Assembly: GCA_038326995.1 (NCBI GenBank)
Contig: JBBQKP010000061.1
Coordinates: 1-16,977, forward strand
Reading direction: 5' to 3'
Source: JBBQKP01 sp038326995
GTDB taxonomy: Bacteria > Planctomycetota > Phycisphaerae > Tepidisphaerales > Tepidisphaeraceae
Length of the DNA stretch: 16,977 nucleotides
The notes under the pieces are model-generated. The model worked only from the letters and a program-made list of their open reading frames with translations. It made no database searches and was not told the DNA's origin. The position numbers were made by a program, and so were the translations under genes. Positions 1 through 8,145 of this stretch are shown here, piece after piece. The number at the start of each line of letters is the position of its first letter. Position 1 is the first letter of the stretch.

Positions 1-92
1 GCCGTTAGCGATGCCCAGGCGGATTTCGCCGAAGGCGAAACGAACGGCGTGCCGCCGTTCATCGTGCAAACAACCCGCGATCACGGCGAGAG

Positions 93-1010
93 CACTTCGA
101 TGTCGGACTTTCTGAAATCGGCATCAAGCGTGAGCAGTGGAAGGCCGGTCGACTTCGCGAGCACGCGGCTGAGGTCTCAGAAGCCAAGCTCAAGCGGCTC
201 CTTGCGTTTCCACGTCCCAAGGACATTCCCATCGCGCGGGCGGCGGTGGCCGAAGCACAGGCCAAGCTCACAGACGCCCGTACCAAATTCAGCTTCGTTG
301 AACGCATTAGCGACAAGAGGATTGTGAGTGCAGATGAACGCGTCGAGCGGGAACAAGCCATGGCCCGCCAGCAAGCCGAGTATGCCGCGCGCCAAGCCGA
401 ACTCGATCGGCTGCTTGCAGGTGCTTGGAAGCAAGACATCGCGGTTGCCGAACGCGAACTGGATATGGCCCGCATGGCTACCGGTCGCACACAGGCCGAC
501 ATTGACCGAATGACCACCCGCGCGCCGATCGACGCCGTCGTTCTTCGACTCACCGCCCGCACCGGTCAATACGCGCCGGTCGAAACGATCGAGGAACCCC
601 TCGTAACTCTCGGCAGTCCTGCGCCCTTCCACGTCCGCGCCGATATCAATGAACAGGACATACCTCGGATATCGGCCGGCTCATCTGCCCAAGCCATTTT
701 GCGCGGCGACTCACGCGAAAAGATCCCCCTCGAATTCGTACGAACCGAGCCATTACTCACCCCGAAAAAAGCACTGTCCGGGTTCGCACAAGAGCGCGTG
801 GATACCCGCGTCATGCAGATTATTTATAGAGTTAAATCCGCGTCCCCCGGCCGAGTGGTTGCGTGGCTACTCGGTATCCCGCTCTGCCGCCGTCGGATCC
901 GTCCAGCTTGCGGCATCGATTCATGGTCACAGGCTTTCCTGCTAAGCGTTTCGCTCGTGGTGTGTCGCCGTTACGGGCGTTGCAGGACCACGGCCTGTTA
1001 CTATATTTGA
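93..1010 (+). pseudogene. HlyD-family membrane-fusion (periplasmic adaptor) protein, apparently degraded
   Basis: The frame encodes a long Ala/Glu/Lys/Arg-rich coiled coil (two heptad stretches, about 160-510), then the second half of a lipoyl-type domain ('RAPIDAVVLRL' near 526-558), then beta-barrel sequence with 'PLEFVRTEPLL' and 'ERVDTRVMQIIYRV' (to about 833). This order is typical of HlyD adaptors of export pumps. The gene does not look intact. The coiled-coil homology continues upstream of the first possible start (GTG at 246), but the frame has no start codon and meets TAG at 6; codon use before about 90 fits frame 1 better, suggesting a frameshift near 80-100. Downstream of about 836 the family's usual ending (VGQQ-DVFIE-like) is missing, replaced by Arg/Cys-rich sequence that does not look coded. 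No partner ABC permease lies downstream. If intact, it would be a periplasmic adaptor. The family call is firm; pseudogene status is inference and could reflect sequence error. Confidence 0.65.
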
Positions 1011-1049
1011 CACTACCCTGTTTCGGCGCCGCAGCTCAGAAAGACACCC

Positions 1050-2396
1050 ATGATGAATCATTTTCACGAAGTCAGCCGCGACACGCCCGTGGTCGAGCGA
1101 TGCGACGTCCTCGTCGCCGGTGCCGGCCCTGCTGGTGTTTGCGCCGCCATCGCAGCTGCGCGTGCGGGGGCGTCGGTTTGTCTGATCGAAACGCACGGCT
1201 GCCTCGGAGGGGTTTGGACAAGCGGGCTGCTGAGCTGGGTACTCGACGCACAGAACAAGTCCGGAATTCTCGCCGAACTTCTGCGCCGGCTCGGCCGACG
1301 TGACGCCAGCGCCCCACTCGTGCAAGGCGGGATTGCCTACGACACCGAGCAGATGAAACTCGTGCTCGAACGTATGTGCGTTGAAGCTGGAGTGAAGGTG
1401 CGACTGCACACCCGCGTGGTCAGCGCCGCCCGGGACGAGAACAATCGACTCGCCGTCGCGCTCACCGAAAGCAAGTCCGGTCGCGAGGCGTGGTTCGCAA
1501 AGGTCTTCATCGACTGTACCGGTGACGGCGATCTTGCCTCTCTGGCCGGTTGCGGGTTTGAGGTCGGTCGCCCGGCGACTGGTGCCGGCTCGTTTGGTCC
1601 CGAACGGGCGGGTGAAACGCAACCGATGACGCTCTTGTGCCTCATCACCGGCGTCGACCACGACGCAACGCGAGACACGCACGATCGAACCGGAAAAGCA
1701 TGGAGCGCCCCCAAGGACGCGCTGCTCGCAGAGCTTCGTCGCGCCGGAGTCGAACCCAGCTACGATCGCCCCACCATCTTCGTCGTGCGACCCGGACTCT
1801 ACGCCTGGATGATCAATCACGAATACGGCGTCAGTGGCTTAAGCGCGAACGACATCACCCGCGCGACCCTCCACGCACGAGAGGAACTGCACCGGAACAT
1901 CGACGCGCTTCGTTCTTTGGGCGGCGGGTGGAAGGACATTCGAATCGTCTCCACCGCAGACCAGATCGGCGTGCGCGAGGCCAGGCGCGTGCGGGGGCGC
2001 TACGTCGTCACCCTCGACGACATGGTGAACGGCGCGCGACATGCCGACGCTGTTTGTCGCGTCACGTTCAAGATCGACGTGCATTCGACCAACCCGTCGC
2101 AAGGCAAGGGAATCGATCTGACGGGACGCGTTCCGGTTCAGGAATACGACATCCCGCTGCGCGCCCTGATCGCCGCAGACTGTGACGCGCTATTGCTGGC
2201 CGGGCGTTGCATCAGTGGCGACTTCCTCGCGCATAGCAGCTACCGCGTCACCGGAAACGCCGCCGCCTTGGGTGAAGCCGCAGGACTCACCGCCGCCCTC
2301 GCGTGCAAACACGCATGCCTCCCCCACGACGTCCCGGCAGAACAAGTGCTGGCCGCGTTGAACGCCCCAGAAGATCGAAACGGTGTCGGTTCTTAA
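1050..2396 (+). CDS. FAD-dependent oxidoreductase (FAD_oxidored family)
   Basis: A 448-residue flavoprotein. The N-terminal Rossmann fold is clear: 'VLVAGAGPAG' gives the GxGxxG dinucleotide motif at residues 24-29, followed by the acidic end of beta-2 (E47 in 'CLIETHG') and the 'GCLGGVWTSGLL' segment typical of PF12831-type proteins. 'FIDCTGDGDLA' (about 155-165) and the C-terminal 'ALLLAGRCISGDFLAHSSYRVTG' (about 382-404) are the other FAD-binding stretches of this family. No signal peptide or membrane segment is seen, so it is probably cytoplasmic. The physiological substrate cannot be read from sequence; members occur in many catabolic and uncharacterised settings, and neighbouring genes give no clue. 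Two adjacent ATG codons (1050, 1053) could start it; the Shine-Dalgarno is weak. It is separated from aconitase by 134 bp, so a shared operon is uncertain. Confidence 0.85.
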   Translation: MMNHFHEVSRDTPVVERCDVLVAGAGPAGVCAAIAAARAGASVCLIETHGCLGGVWTSGLLSWVLDAQNKSGILAELLRRLGRRDASAPLVQGGIAYDTEQMKLVLERMCVEAGVKVRLHTRVVSAARDENNRLAVALTESKSGREAWFAKVFIDCTGDGDLASLAGCGFEVGRPATGAGSFGPERAGETQPMTLLCLITGVDHDATRDTHDRTGKAWSAPKDALLAELRRAGVEPSYDRPTIFVVRPGLYAWMINHEYGVSGLSANDITRATLHAREELHRNIDALRSLGGGWKDIRIVSTADQIGVREARRVRGRYVVTLDDMVNGARHADAVCRVTFKIDVHSTNPSQGKGIDLTGRVPVQEYDIPLRALIAADCDALLLAGRCISGDFLAHSSYRVTGNAAALGEAAGLTAALACKHACLPHDVPAEQVLAALNAPEDRNGVGS

Positions 2397-2493
2397 AAAT
2401 CGCTTCAATGTAAATCGACACGTCACGCTAGCGCGCCCGACCATTTTGGTGAGACGGCGGATCAGAGGTCGATCTGTCTTGGACGCGTGTGGC

Positions 2494-2521
2494 TTGAAGG
2501 CGGGCGAGTCGTGCCTATCAT
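2494..2521 (+). promoter_or_regulatory. Possible sigma70-type promoter for aconitase
   Basis: TTGAAG at 2494-2499 and TATCAT at 2516-2521 are separated by 16 bp, close to the sigma70 consensus. Transcription would start about 2527-2530, almost on the ATG at 2531, giving a leaderless or nearly leaderless mRNA. This agrees with the lack of any Shine-Dalgarno sequence before 2531. It is prediction by eye only. Confidence 0.35.
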
Positions 2522-2530
2522 CGAAATTCT

Positions 2531-5314
2531 ATGTCGAACCACACCTTCAATGCCGCCGCCACGCTCAAGTCCGCTGCCGGGGATTTCACGATCTATCGTT
2601 TAGACACACTCGCCAAGACGCTTGGCGTATCGCTGGATAAGCTTCCGTTTTCGATTAAGGTGCTGCTGGAAAGCACATTGCGGAACCACGACAATTTCGT
2701 GGTGAGCACGGACGATGTGATCGGGCTTGCGAAGTACAATGCGGCTTCGCCCGGGCAGCGCGAAGTGCCGTTCAAGGTCGCACGGGTGATCCTGCAGGAT
2801 TTTACGGGTGTGCCGTGCGTGGTCGATCTCGCGGCCATGCGGGCGGCGATGAAACGCGCGGGAGGCGATCCGCAGAAGATCAACCCGCTCGTGCCGGTCG
2901 ATCTCGTCATCGACCACAGCGTGCAGGTCGATGAATACGCCAACCCGCTGGCGATGCTGAGCAACAGCAAGCGTGAGTTCGAGCGCAATCTCGAGCGCTA
3001 TGAATTTCTTAAATGGGGTCAACGTGCCTTCAGCAATTTCGGGGTCGTGCCTCCCGGGCGCGGCATCGTGCACCAGATCAATCTTGAACATTTGGCGAAA
3101 GTCGTGTGGACGAACAATGGCGTTGCTTATCCGGATACGCTCGTCGGCACGGACAGCCATACGACGATGATCAACGGCCTGGGCGTGGTCGGCTGGGGCG
3201 TGGGCGGCATCGAAGCGGAAGCGTGCATGCTCGGCCAGCCGATCTACATCGTGACGCCCGAGGTGGTCGGCGTCAGGTTGTTCGGCCAGCTTCCTGAAGG
3301 CTCGACCGCGACCGATCTGGTGCTCGTCATCACACAACTGCTTCGCAAGGCGGGCGTCGTCGAAAAATTCGTCGAATTCTTCGGCCCGGGCCTTGCTTCG
3401 ATGTCCGTGGCAGACCGCGCCACCATCGCCAACATGGCACCCGAATATGGCGCGACGATGGGCTTCTTTCCTACGGACGAACAAACGCTGACTTATCTTC
3501 GACTCACCGGGCGCGACGCGAAGCAGATCGACCTCGTCGAACGCTACAGCAAAGAGCAAGGCCTGTGGCGCAGCGATTCGATTTCGCCGACGTTCACGCA
3601 GACGCTCGAGCTGGACCTCTCGACGGTTCGCCCGAGCCTGGCCGGGCCCAAGCGTCCGCAGGATCGCGTGGAGTTGCCGGGCGTTCGCAAGAGCTATCAC
3701 GACAACTTTGCGGAGAACCTCGGGGCGAGAGTCGTCGCCTCGATCGGCGCTGCGATCGGCGCCGCGACCAACGCTGTCATTGGCGCCGCGACTGGCGCTA
3801 CAACTGTCACGGCGACTAGCGCTACAACTGGCGCAAGCGTCGCCGCACTTGGCGCGAGTGTTGCGACCGCGACCCAGGGCAAGCTCAAGCACGGCGACGT
3901 TGTGATCGCCGCGATCACCAGTTGTACGAACACGTCGAACCCGTCGGTCATGATCGCCGCGGGATTGGTTGCGAAGAAGGCCGTCGAAAGAGGGCTGAAA
4001 GTTCCGGGATATGTGAAGACCAGCCTCGCGCCCGGCAGCCGCGTCGTGACGGACTATTACGAAAAGTCGGGCCTGAATATTTTTCTCGATCAGCTCGGTT
4101 TCAACACGGTCGGCTACGGCTGCACGACATGCATCGGCAACAGCGGCCCGTTGCCCGAGCACGTCAGCGCAGAGATCGAGGCGAATGATCTGGTCGCCGT
4201 CAGCGTGCTGAGTGGAAACCGAAATTTCGAAGGGCGAATCAATCCGCACGTGAAGGCGAATTACCTCGCTTCGCCGCCTTTGGTCGTCGCGTACGCGCTG
4301 GCGGGAACGATCGATATTGATCTGACGAACGAGCCGCTGGGCGCGACGAATGACGGCACGATGATTTATCTCAAGGACATCTGGCCGACGAGTAAGGAAG
4401 TGAACGACACTGTGGCGGCGTGCATCGATCCTTCGATGTTCGTCAAACAATACACGGGCGTGGGCGAGAAAAACGAAGAGTGGAACGCGATCCCGGTGAA
4501 GGGTGGCGAACTGTTCGAATTCGATCTGGCTTCGACGTATATCCAAGAGCCGCCCTTCTTTGAAAATCTTAAGACCTCGCCGTCGCCGATCACGTCGATC
4601 ACCAACGCACGCGTCCTGGCGAAGGTGGGCGACAGCGTGACGACCGATCACATCTCTCCCGCGGGCGACATCAAAAAGGACAGCCCGGCCGGGAGGTTCC
4701 TGCAGGAGAACGGCGTGAAGCCACTCGACTTCAACAGCTACGGCGCGAGGCGCGGTAATGACCGCGTGATGACGCGCGGCACGTTCGCCAACATTCGCCT
4801 GAAGAACATGCTCGCACTCGAAAACGGCAAGCAGATCGAGGGCGGCGTGACGAAGTATTTGCCCACCGGCCAGATCATGTCGATCTACGATGCGGCACAG
4901 CTGTACAAGCAGACCAACACGCCGCTGGTCGTGCTTGCGGGTAAGGACTACGGCATGGGCAGCAGCCGCGACTGGGCGGCAAAGGGAACGAGCCTGCTGG
5001 GCGCCCGCGCCGTCATCGCCGAGAGCTTTGAGCGCATCCACCGCAGCAACCTCGTGGGCATGGGCGTCTTGCCCCTGCAATATCTCGTCGGCCAGACCGC
5101 CAGCACGCTCGGTCTCGACGGCACGGAAACGTTCGACATCGTCGTGCTCGAATCGATCAGGCCAGGGCAGATTATAAACGTCGAAGCGAAGAAGACCGAC
5201 GGCAACATCCTGAAGTTCGACGTGAAGTGCCGAATCGATACGCCCGTCGAAGTCGAGTACTACCGCAACGGCGGAATTCTCCAGACCGTGCTGCGGCAGT
5301 TGATGGCGAAGTAG
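2531..5314 (+). CDS. acnA: Aconitate hydratase (aconitase A type)
   Basis: A 927-residue aconitase that interconverts citrate and isocitrate via cis-aconitate in the TCA cycle, in the cytoplasm, using a [4Fe-4S] cluster. The cluster ligands are visible: C465 in 'SCTNTSNPS' and C531 and C534 in 'GCTTCIGNSGPL'. Other hallmarks are 'GVVPPGRGIVHQINLE' (about residue 174), 'DSHTTMINGLGVVGWGVGGIEAE', 'LSGNRNFEGRI', and the swivel-domain 'SVTTDHISPAGDI', 'NSYGARRGND' and 'GKDYGMGSSRDWAAKG'. The order and length match the AcnA/IRP1 branch, not AcnB. It is longer than E. coli AcnA (about 890 residues), partly because residues 398-450 form an Ala/Gly/Thr/Val low-complexity insert in the variable linker just before 'VVIAAITSCTNTSNP'. 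It lies alone and converges on the lipoprotein gene. Start: ATG with no SD, just before conserved sequence. Identity is near certain. Confidence 0.97.
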   Translation: MSNHTFNAAATLKSAAGDFTIYRLDTLAKTLGVSLDKLPFSIKVLLESTLRNHDNFVVSTDDVIGLAKYNAASPGQREVPFKVARVILQDFTGVPCVVDLAAMRAAMKRAGGDPQKINPLVPVDLVIDHSVQVDEYANPLAMLSNSKREFERNLERYEFLKWGQRAFSNFGVVPPGRGIVHQINLEHLAKVVWTNNGVAYPDTLVGTDSHTTMINGLGVVGWGVGGIEAEACMLGQPIYIVTPEVVGVRLFGQLPEGSTATDLVLVITQLLRKAGVVEKFVEFFGPGLASMSVADRATIANMAPEYGATMGFFPTDEQTLTYLRLTGRDAKQIDLVERYSKEQGLWRSDSISPTFTQTLELDLSTVRPSLAGPKRPQDRVELPGVRKSYHDNFAENLGARVVASIGAAIGAATNAVIGAATGATTVTATSATTGASVAALGASVATATQGKLKHGDVVIAAITSCTNTSNPSVMIAAGLVAKKAVERGLKVPGYVKTSLAPGSRVVTDYYEKSGLNIFLDQLGFNTVGYGCTTCIGNSGPLPEHVSAEIEANDLVAVSVLSGNRNFEGRINPHVKANYLASPPLVVAYALAGTIDIDLTNEPLGATNDGTMIYLKDIWPTSKEVNDTVAACIDPSMFVKQYTGVGEKNEEWNAIPVKGGELFEFDLASTYIQEPPFFENLKTSPSPITSITNARVLAKVGDSVTTDHISPAGDIKKDSPAGRFLQENGVKPLDFNSYGARRGNDRVMTRGTFANIRLKNMLALENGKQIEGGVTKYLPTGQIMSIYDAAQLYKQTNTPLVVLAGKDYGMGSSRDWAAKGTSLLGARAVIAESFERIHRSNLVGMGVLPLQYLVGQTASTLGLDGTETFDIVVLESIRPGQIINVEAKKTDGNILKFDVKCRIDTPVEVEYYRNGGILQTVLRQLMAK
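3722..3880 (+). repeat. In-frame low-complexity repeat inside the aconitase gene
   Basis: About 160 bp made of degenerate repeats of GGCGC(C/T)GCGA(C/T) and GGCGCTACAACT-like units, coding for residues 398-450 (Ala, Gly, Thr, Val, Ile, Ser only). It keeps the reading frame and falls in a linker that is variable in length among aconitases. Probably arose by replication slippage. Confidence 0.7.
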
Positions 5315-5315
5315 C

Positions 5316-5340
5316 TCATCTACTGTCATCTACTGTCATC
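5316..5340. repeat. 10-bp tandem repeat between convergent genes
   Basis: TCATCTACTG occurs 2.5 times without mismatch (5316-5325, 5326-5335, 5336-5340). It fills the gap between the aconitase stop codon (5312-5314) and the lipoprotein stop; on the minus strand the last half-unit supplies that gene's TGA. No intrinsic terminator is visible between the two genes. Confidence 0.9.
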
Positions 5341-6253
5341 GCGCCTCCTTTCCGACTGCGATCAAATTCACACGCGGGATCAGCACCAGCACGCGTTCCA
5401 TGCGTTCGCTCGGCGTTTCGTCGGTGAAAAAAGCTCGGCCGATGCTCGTGTCGATCGTCCCCTTGCTGCTTGGGGCGATCACAACGAAATGATCGGGCGG
5501 AATCTCGAAATTCAGATCGAGATAATTAAACCGAGTCTCTGCGGTACGTTCTCGAACGCGGACTTCAGCGCCCGTTCCGGTGTATTCGAGTCGAGTTCGG
5601 TCAGACCGAACCGCCGGCGCCAGCGCGACGCGGACGGCCTGCGGATTTCGCAGGGCTTGCCTGAACGACAAGTAAATTAGATTGTCGCTCGGCCCGAAAT
5701 CTCGACCGACAGGATCGCCCACTTGATCGAAGACGAACAGCGTCTGCTGCTGCACATTTTTTCGCATCTCGAAATCCATTTCCTCGACACGAGCTGCACG
5801 AATCGTCGACCGTCGCGGCTGCTGCGTATCGAGATGCGATTGAATCGCCGCGATCTCGCTGGCTGGCGCAAGACCCATTCGCACGCCGTTTTTATCGAGC
5901 GTGATTTGCCGGTCGAAGCCGAGAAAACTTTCGTCCAGGCGCTTCCAGAAATCGACGTTCCGGCTGATGGTGCCGATCGGCACGCGAAGATCGAAGACGT
6001 CGAGCTGGACCAATCGCAGGCCGTCACTCGACACGCCCTGCGTTGCGTTTTGCGAAGCAGTCTGCGGAGTGACGACTTGTGATGCCGTGGAACCCGAAGT
6101 GCTTTCGGGCGAACCGCTATTTGTATTCTGATTGGTCGCGGCGGCGTTTTGGATTTCAGTATTCGCGTTGCCGTTCGGCATAGCGCAGCCAGAACACAGC
6201 AGCGCCGTCGAGGTCGCGAGGACGAGCGAGAATAGTGTGGAACGATTAGACAT
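5336..6253 (-). CDS. Putative lipoprotein of unknown function
   Basis: A 305-residue protein with a short hydrophobic signal (residues 7-19) and lipobox 'LLCSGC', predicting lipid attachment at C23. A serine/asparagine/threonine/glutamine-rich tether follows (about 24-75). The folded part has no motif I recognise; it includes 'RLVQLDVFDLRVPIGTISRN' and 'LNFEIPPDHFVVIAPSS'. The ATG at 6253 is chosen over an in-frame GTG at 6262: it lies 1 nt after the TAA of the upstream aminotransferase gene (TAA-A-ATG), implying translational coupling within one operon. The lipoprotein would be membrane-anchored, facing the periplasm. Why it is coupled to an aminotransferase is unclear. The lipoprotein call is good; function is unknown. 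Confidence 0.8.
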   Translation of the reverse strand: MSNRSTLFSLVLATSTALLCSGCAMPNGNANTEIQNAAATNQNTNSGSPESTSGSTASQVVTPQTASQNATQGVSSDGLRLVQLDVFDLRVPIGTISRNVDFWKRLDESFLGFDRQITLDKNGVRMGLAPASEIAAIQSHLDTQQPRRSTIRAARVEEMDFEMRKNVQQQTLFVFDQVGDPVGRDFGPSDNLIYLSFRQALRNPQAVRVALAPAVRSDRTRLEYTGTGAEVRVRERTAETRFNYLDLNFEIPPDHFVVIAPSSKGTIDTSIGRAFFTDETPSERMERVLVLIPRVNLIAVGKEAR

Positions 6254-6254
6254 T

Positions 6255-7604
6255 TTACACACTCGCGATCACGTCGATGAGTCGATCCAGACCCAGGTCC
6301 CACTCGGGCAAAGTAATGTTGATCGCCGGGGCGACGCGAACGACATTTTTCGCGGTCAGATTGCTGATGACGCGGGCGTCGAGGCATTTTTCCATGAATT
6401 TGTCGGGCACGCTCGCGAGCTCGATGCCGAGGAACAGCCCGTGGCCGCGAACTTCCCTGACCTTGTTTTTCATACGCGACTCCGATGCGAATCGCTGCTT
6501 GGCGTGCTCGCCCAGCGTGAACGCATGTCGAACCAGTTCGTCGCGCTCGATCACGTCGAACACGGTTCGGCTGACCGCCATACACGTCGGATTGCCGCCC
6601 AGCGTGCAGCCGTGCCGGCCGGGAACCAGCAGCTTCGCCAGTTCGGGCCTGGCCCACATCACGCCGACGGGAAGCCCTCCGCCGACGGCCTTGCCCAGCG
6701 TCATGATGTCGGGCAACACCGGCGCATTAATTCCGTCAGAAATATTCTTTGCCGTTGAACTTTCCTGCCCGAACCACTGGTGTCCGAACCACCGGCCTGT
6801 TCTGCCGCAGCCGGTCCATACTTCGTCGAAGATCAGCGTCAGGCTCAGGCGATCGCACAGGTCGCGGACGCGTCTTGCGTGGCCGGGCGGGTAGAGATTC
6901 ACGCCGCCCTCGCCCTGCACGGGCTCCATCAGCACGCAGCAGGTTTCGTCGTCGATGGCGTTGACGAGCGCGTCGAAATTCGTCGGATCGACGTTGGTGA
7001 AACCCGGCACGGCTGGGCCGAAGCCTTCTTTGACGGCGGGGTTTCCCGTCGCGGAGATCATCGCCAGCGACCTGCCGTGAAAGCTCTTGATGAGCGAGAC
7101 GGTTTTCCATCGTTTGCCGCCGTCGGACAGCCCGCGAAGCCTTGAGAGCTTGACGGCCGCCTCGTTGGCTTCCAGTCCGCTGTGGCAATAGAAGCCGCGG
7201 CCGTCGAACGCGTGTCGCTTCATTCGCTCCGCGAACTCCACCTGCGGGATCGTGTGAAAGCTGTTGCCCACGTGCCAAAGCTGGTCAAGCTGCGACTTCG
7301 CCGCCGCAACCAGTTCCGGATGCGCGTGCCCCAGAATTCCCCCGCCAAAGCCGTTGAACAGATCGAGATATTCGTTGCCCTGCGAGTCCCACAGCCTGGA
7401 CAATTGCCCGCGAACAAACACGACTGGCAGGCGTGCGTAGTTTTGAATGAGCGACTGATTTGCCCGCTCCAGAATTTCACGCCCCAGCACATCGGCCGAG
7501 GGTTCGTTCGCCGAAGCAGTTGAGAATGATCTGAGAGATTCGAGGTCGTGGATGTTCGTCACGTCGATGGTGGGGGCTAAGGCTTTGGTGGTAGTCAGAG
7601 ACAT
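6255..7604 (-). CDS. Class III PLP-dependent aminotransferase, acetylornithine aminotransferase (ArgD)-like
   Basis: A 449-residue fold-type I aminotransferase. Visible hallmarks: 'YLDLFNGFGGGILGHAHPE' (about 79-97), 'CHSGLEANEAAVKLSR' (PLP phosphate site), 'FHGRSLAMISATGNP', 'MEPVQGEGG', 'LIFDEVWTGCGRTG' with D260 for the pyridine nitrogen, 'LGKAVGGGLPVG' with K305 as Schiff-base lysine, and 'GCTLGGNPTC'. The pattern is closest to ArgD (N-acetylornithine plus 2-oxoglutarate, arginine biosynthesis) or other ornithine/diamine aminotransferases. Oddities: DEVW where ArgD and ornithine aminotransferases have DEVQ, a roughly 16-residue insert at about 281-297, and an N-terminal extension of about 40 residues. 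Specificity is therefore open. The ATG at 7604 is preferred over the longer reading from 7691, whose first 29 residues look uncoded. It is the first gene of an operon with the lipoprotein. Confidence 0.85.
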   Translation of the reverse strand: MSLTTTKALAPTIDVTNIHDLESLRSFSTASANEPSADVLGREILERANQSLIQNYARLPVVFVRGQLSRLWDSQGNEYLDLFNGFGGGILGHAHPELVAAAKSQLDQLWHVGNSFHTIPQVEFAERMKRHAFDGRGFYCHSGLEANEAAVKLSRLRGLSDGGKRWKTVSLIKSFHGRSLAMISATGNPAVKEGFGPAVPGFTNVDPTNFDALVNAIDDETCCVLMEPVQGEGGVNLYPPGHARRVRDLCDRLSLTLIFDEVWTGCGRTGRWFGHQWFGQESSTAKNISDGINAPVLPDIMTLGKAVGGGLPVGVMWARPELAKLLVPGRHGCTLGGNPTCMAVSRTVFDVIERDELVRHAFTLGEHAKQRFASESRMKNKVREVRGHGLFLGIELASVPDKFMEKCLDARVISNLTAKNVVRVAPAINITLPEWDLGLDRLIDVIASV

Positions 7605-7637
7605 ATATGAATTGCATCGCGAGAAATGCGGAGTTTT

Positions 7638-7643
7638 ACTATA
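7638..7643 (-). promoter_or_regulatory. Possible -10 element for the aminotransferase operon
   Basis: TATAGT reads on the minus strand at 7643-7638. It would place the transcript start about 27 nt before the ATG at 7604. No convincing -35 box is seen. The same hexamer occurs before the protease gene (8716-8721). Confidence 0.35.
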
Positions 7644-7722
7644 ACAACGCGATTGTGGAATGCGCGAATCGAAATCGCCCTTCGGACGCATGACGAATTA
7701 CTTCAGACCACCGACCACCGAC

Positions 7723-7761
7723 GCCAACCATTGACGCCGACCATTGACGCCAACCATTGAC
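7723..7761. repeat. 13-bp tandem repeat, three copies
   Basis: GCC(A/G)ACCATTGAC occurs three times head to tail (7723-7735, 7736-7748, 7749-7761), with one variable base. It is preceded by a shorter GACCACC repeat at about 7707-7720. It lies about 120 bp upstream of the aminotransferase start. Confidence 0.9.
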
Positions 7762-8009
7762 AACTGCCACCGACACCAGCCACCGCCCTTTCCGCGCCGC
7801 CGCCCTGATTCGCCCGCATTCACCGCCTATAACCGCCCTTTCGCACCTGTTTGCCACCCGTTTACCGCCTGTTTTCGCATCTGCTTTCTCACCATCTCCC
7901 GGCCCATCTCTTGTTCATCACTCACGTTACGCCGCCGATTCATTTGTCGGCCGACGCGAAATGCGCACATTTGAATTCTCGTTTGATGTCCGCCGAGTGA
8001 TTCCCAGCG

Positions 8010-8042
8010 ACATCTCCGCCACATCTCCGCCACATTTCCGTC
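8010..8042. repeat. 11-bp tandem repeat, three copies
   Basis: ACATCTCCGCC at 8010-8020 and 8021-8031 is followed by ACATTTCCGTC at 8032-8042 and a partial ACATGTTCC. The 11-bp period is close to one helical turn. Confidence 0.85.
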
Positions 8043-8145
8043 ACATGTTCCCTTCGCCCCCCTGCGCATCGTGGTGCGCGCGCAAACCCGAAGCGCGTAT
8101 TAAAGACCAGACGTGTCGCGACCGACTTGCACGACTCGACATGAC

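Noticed and set aside
942..1820. 292-residue minus-strand open frame
   Set aside because: Lies opposite the conserved FAD-dependent oxidoreductase and shows no recognisable motif.
2600..5329. 909-residue open frame antisense to aconitase
   Set aside because: It is a by-product of GC-rich codon use opposite a strongly conserved gene; its translation is Arg/Asp/His-rich with no domain.
7707..8050. Possible CRISPR array
   Set aside because: Units are 11-13 bp and directly adjacent with no spacers; no cas genes are present.
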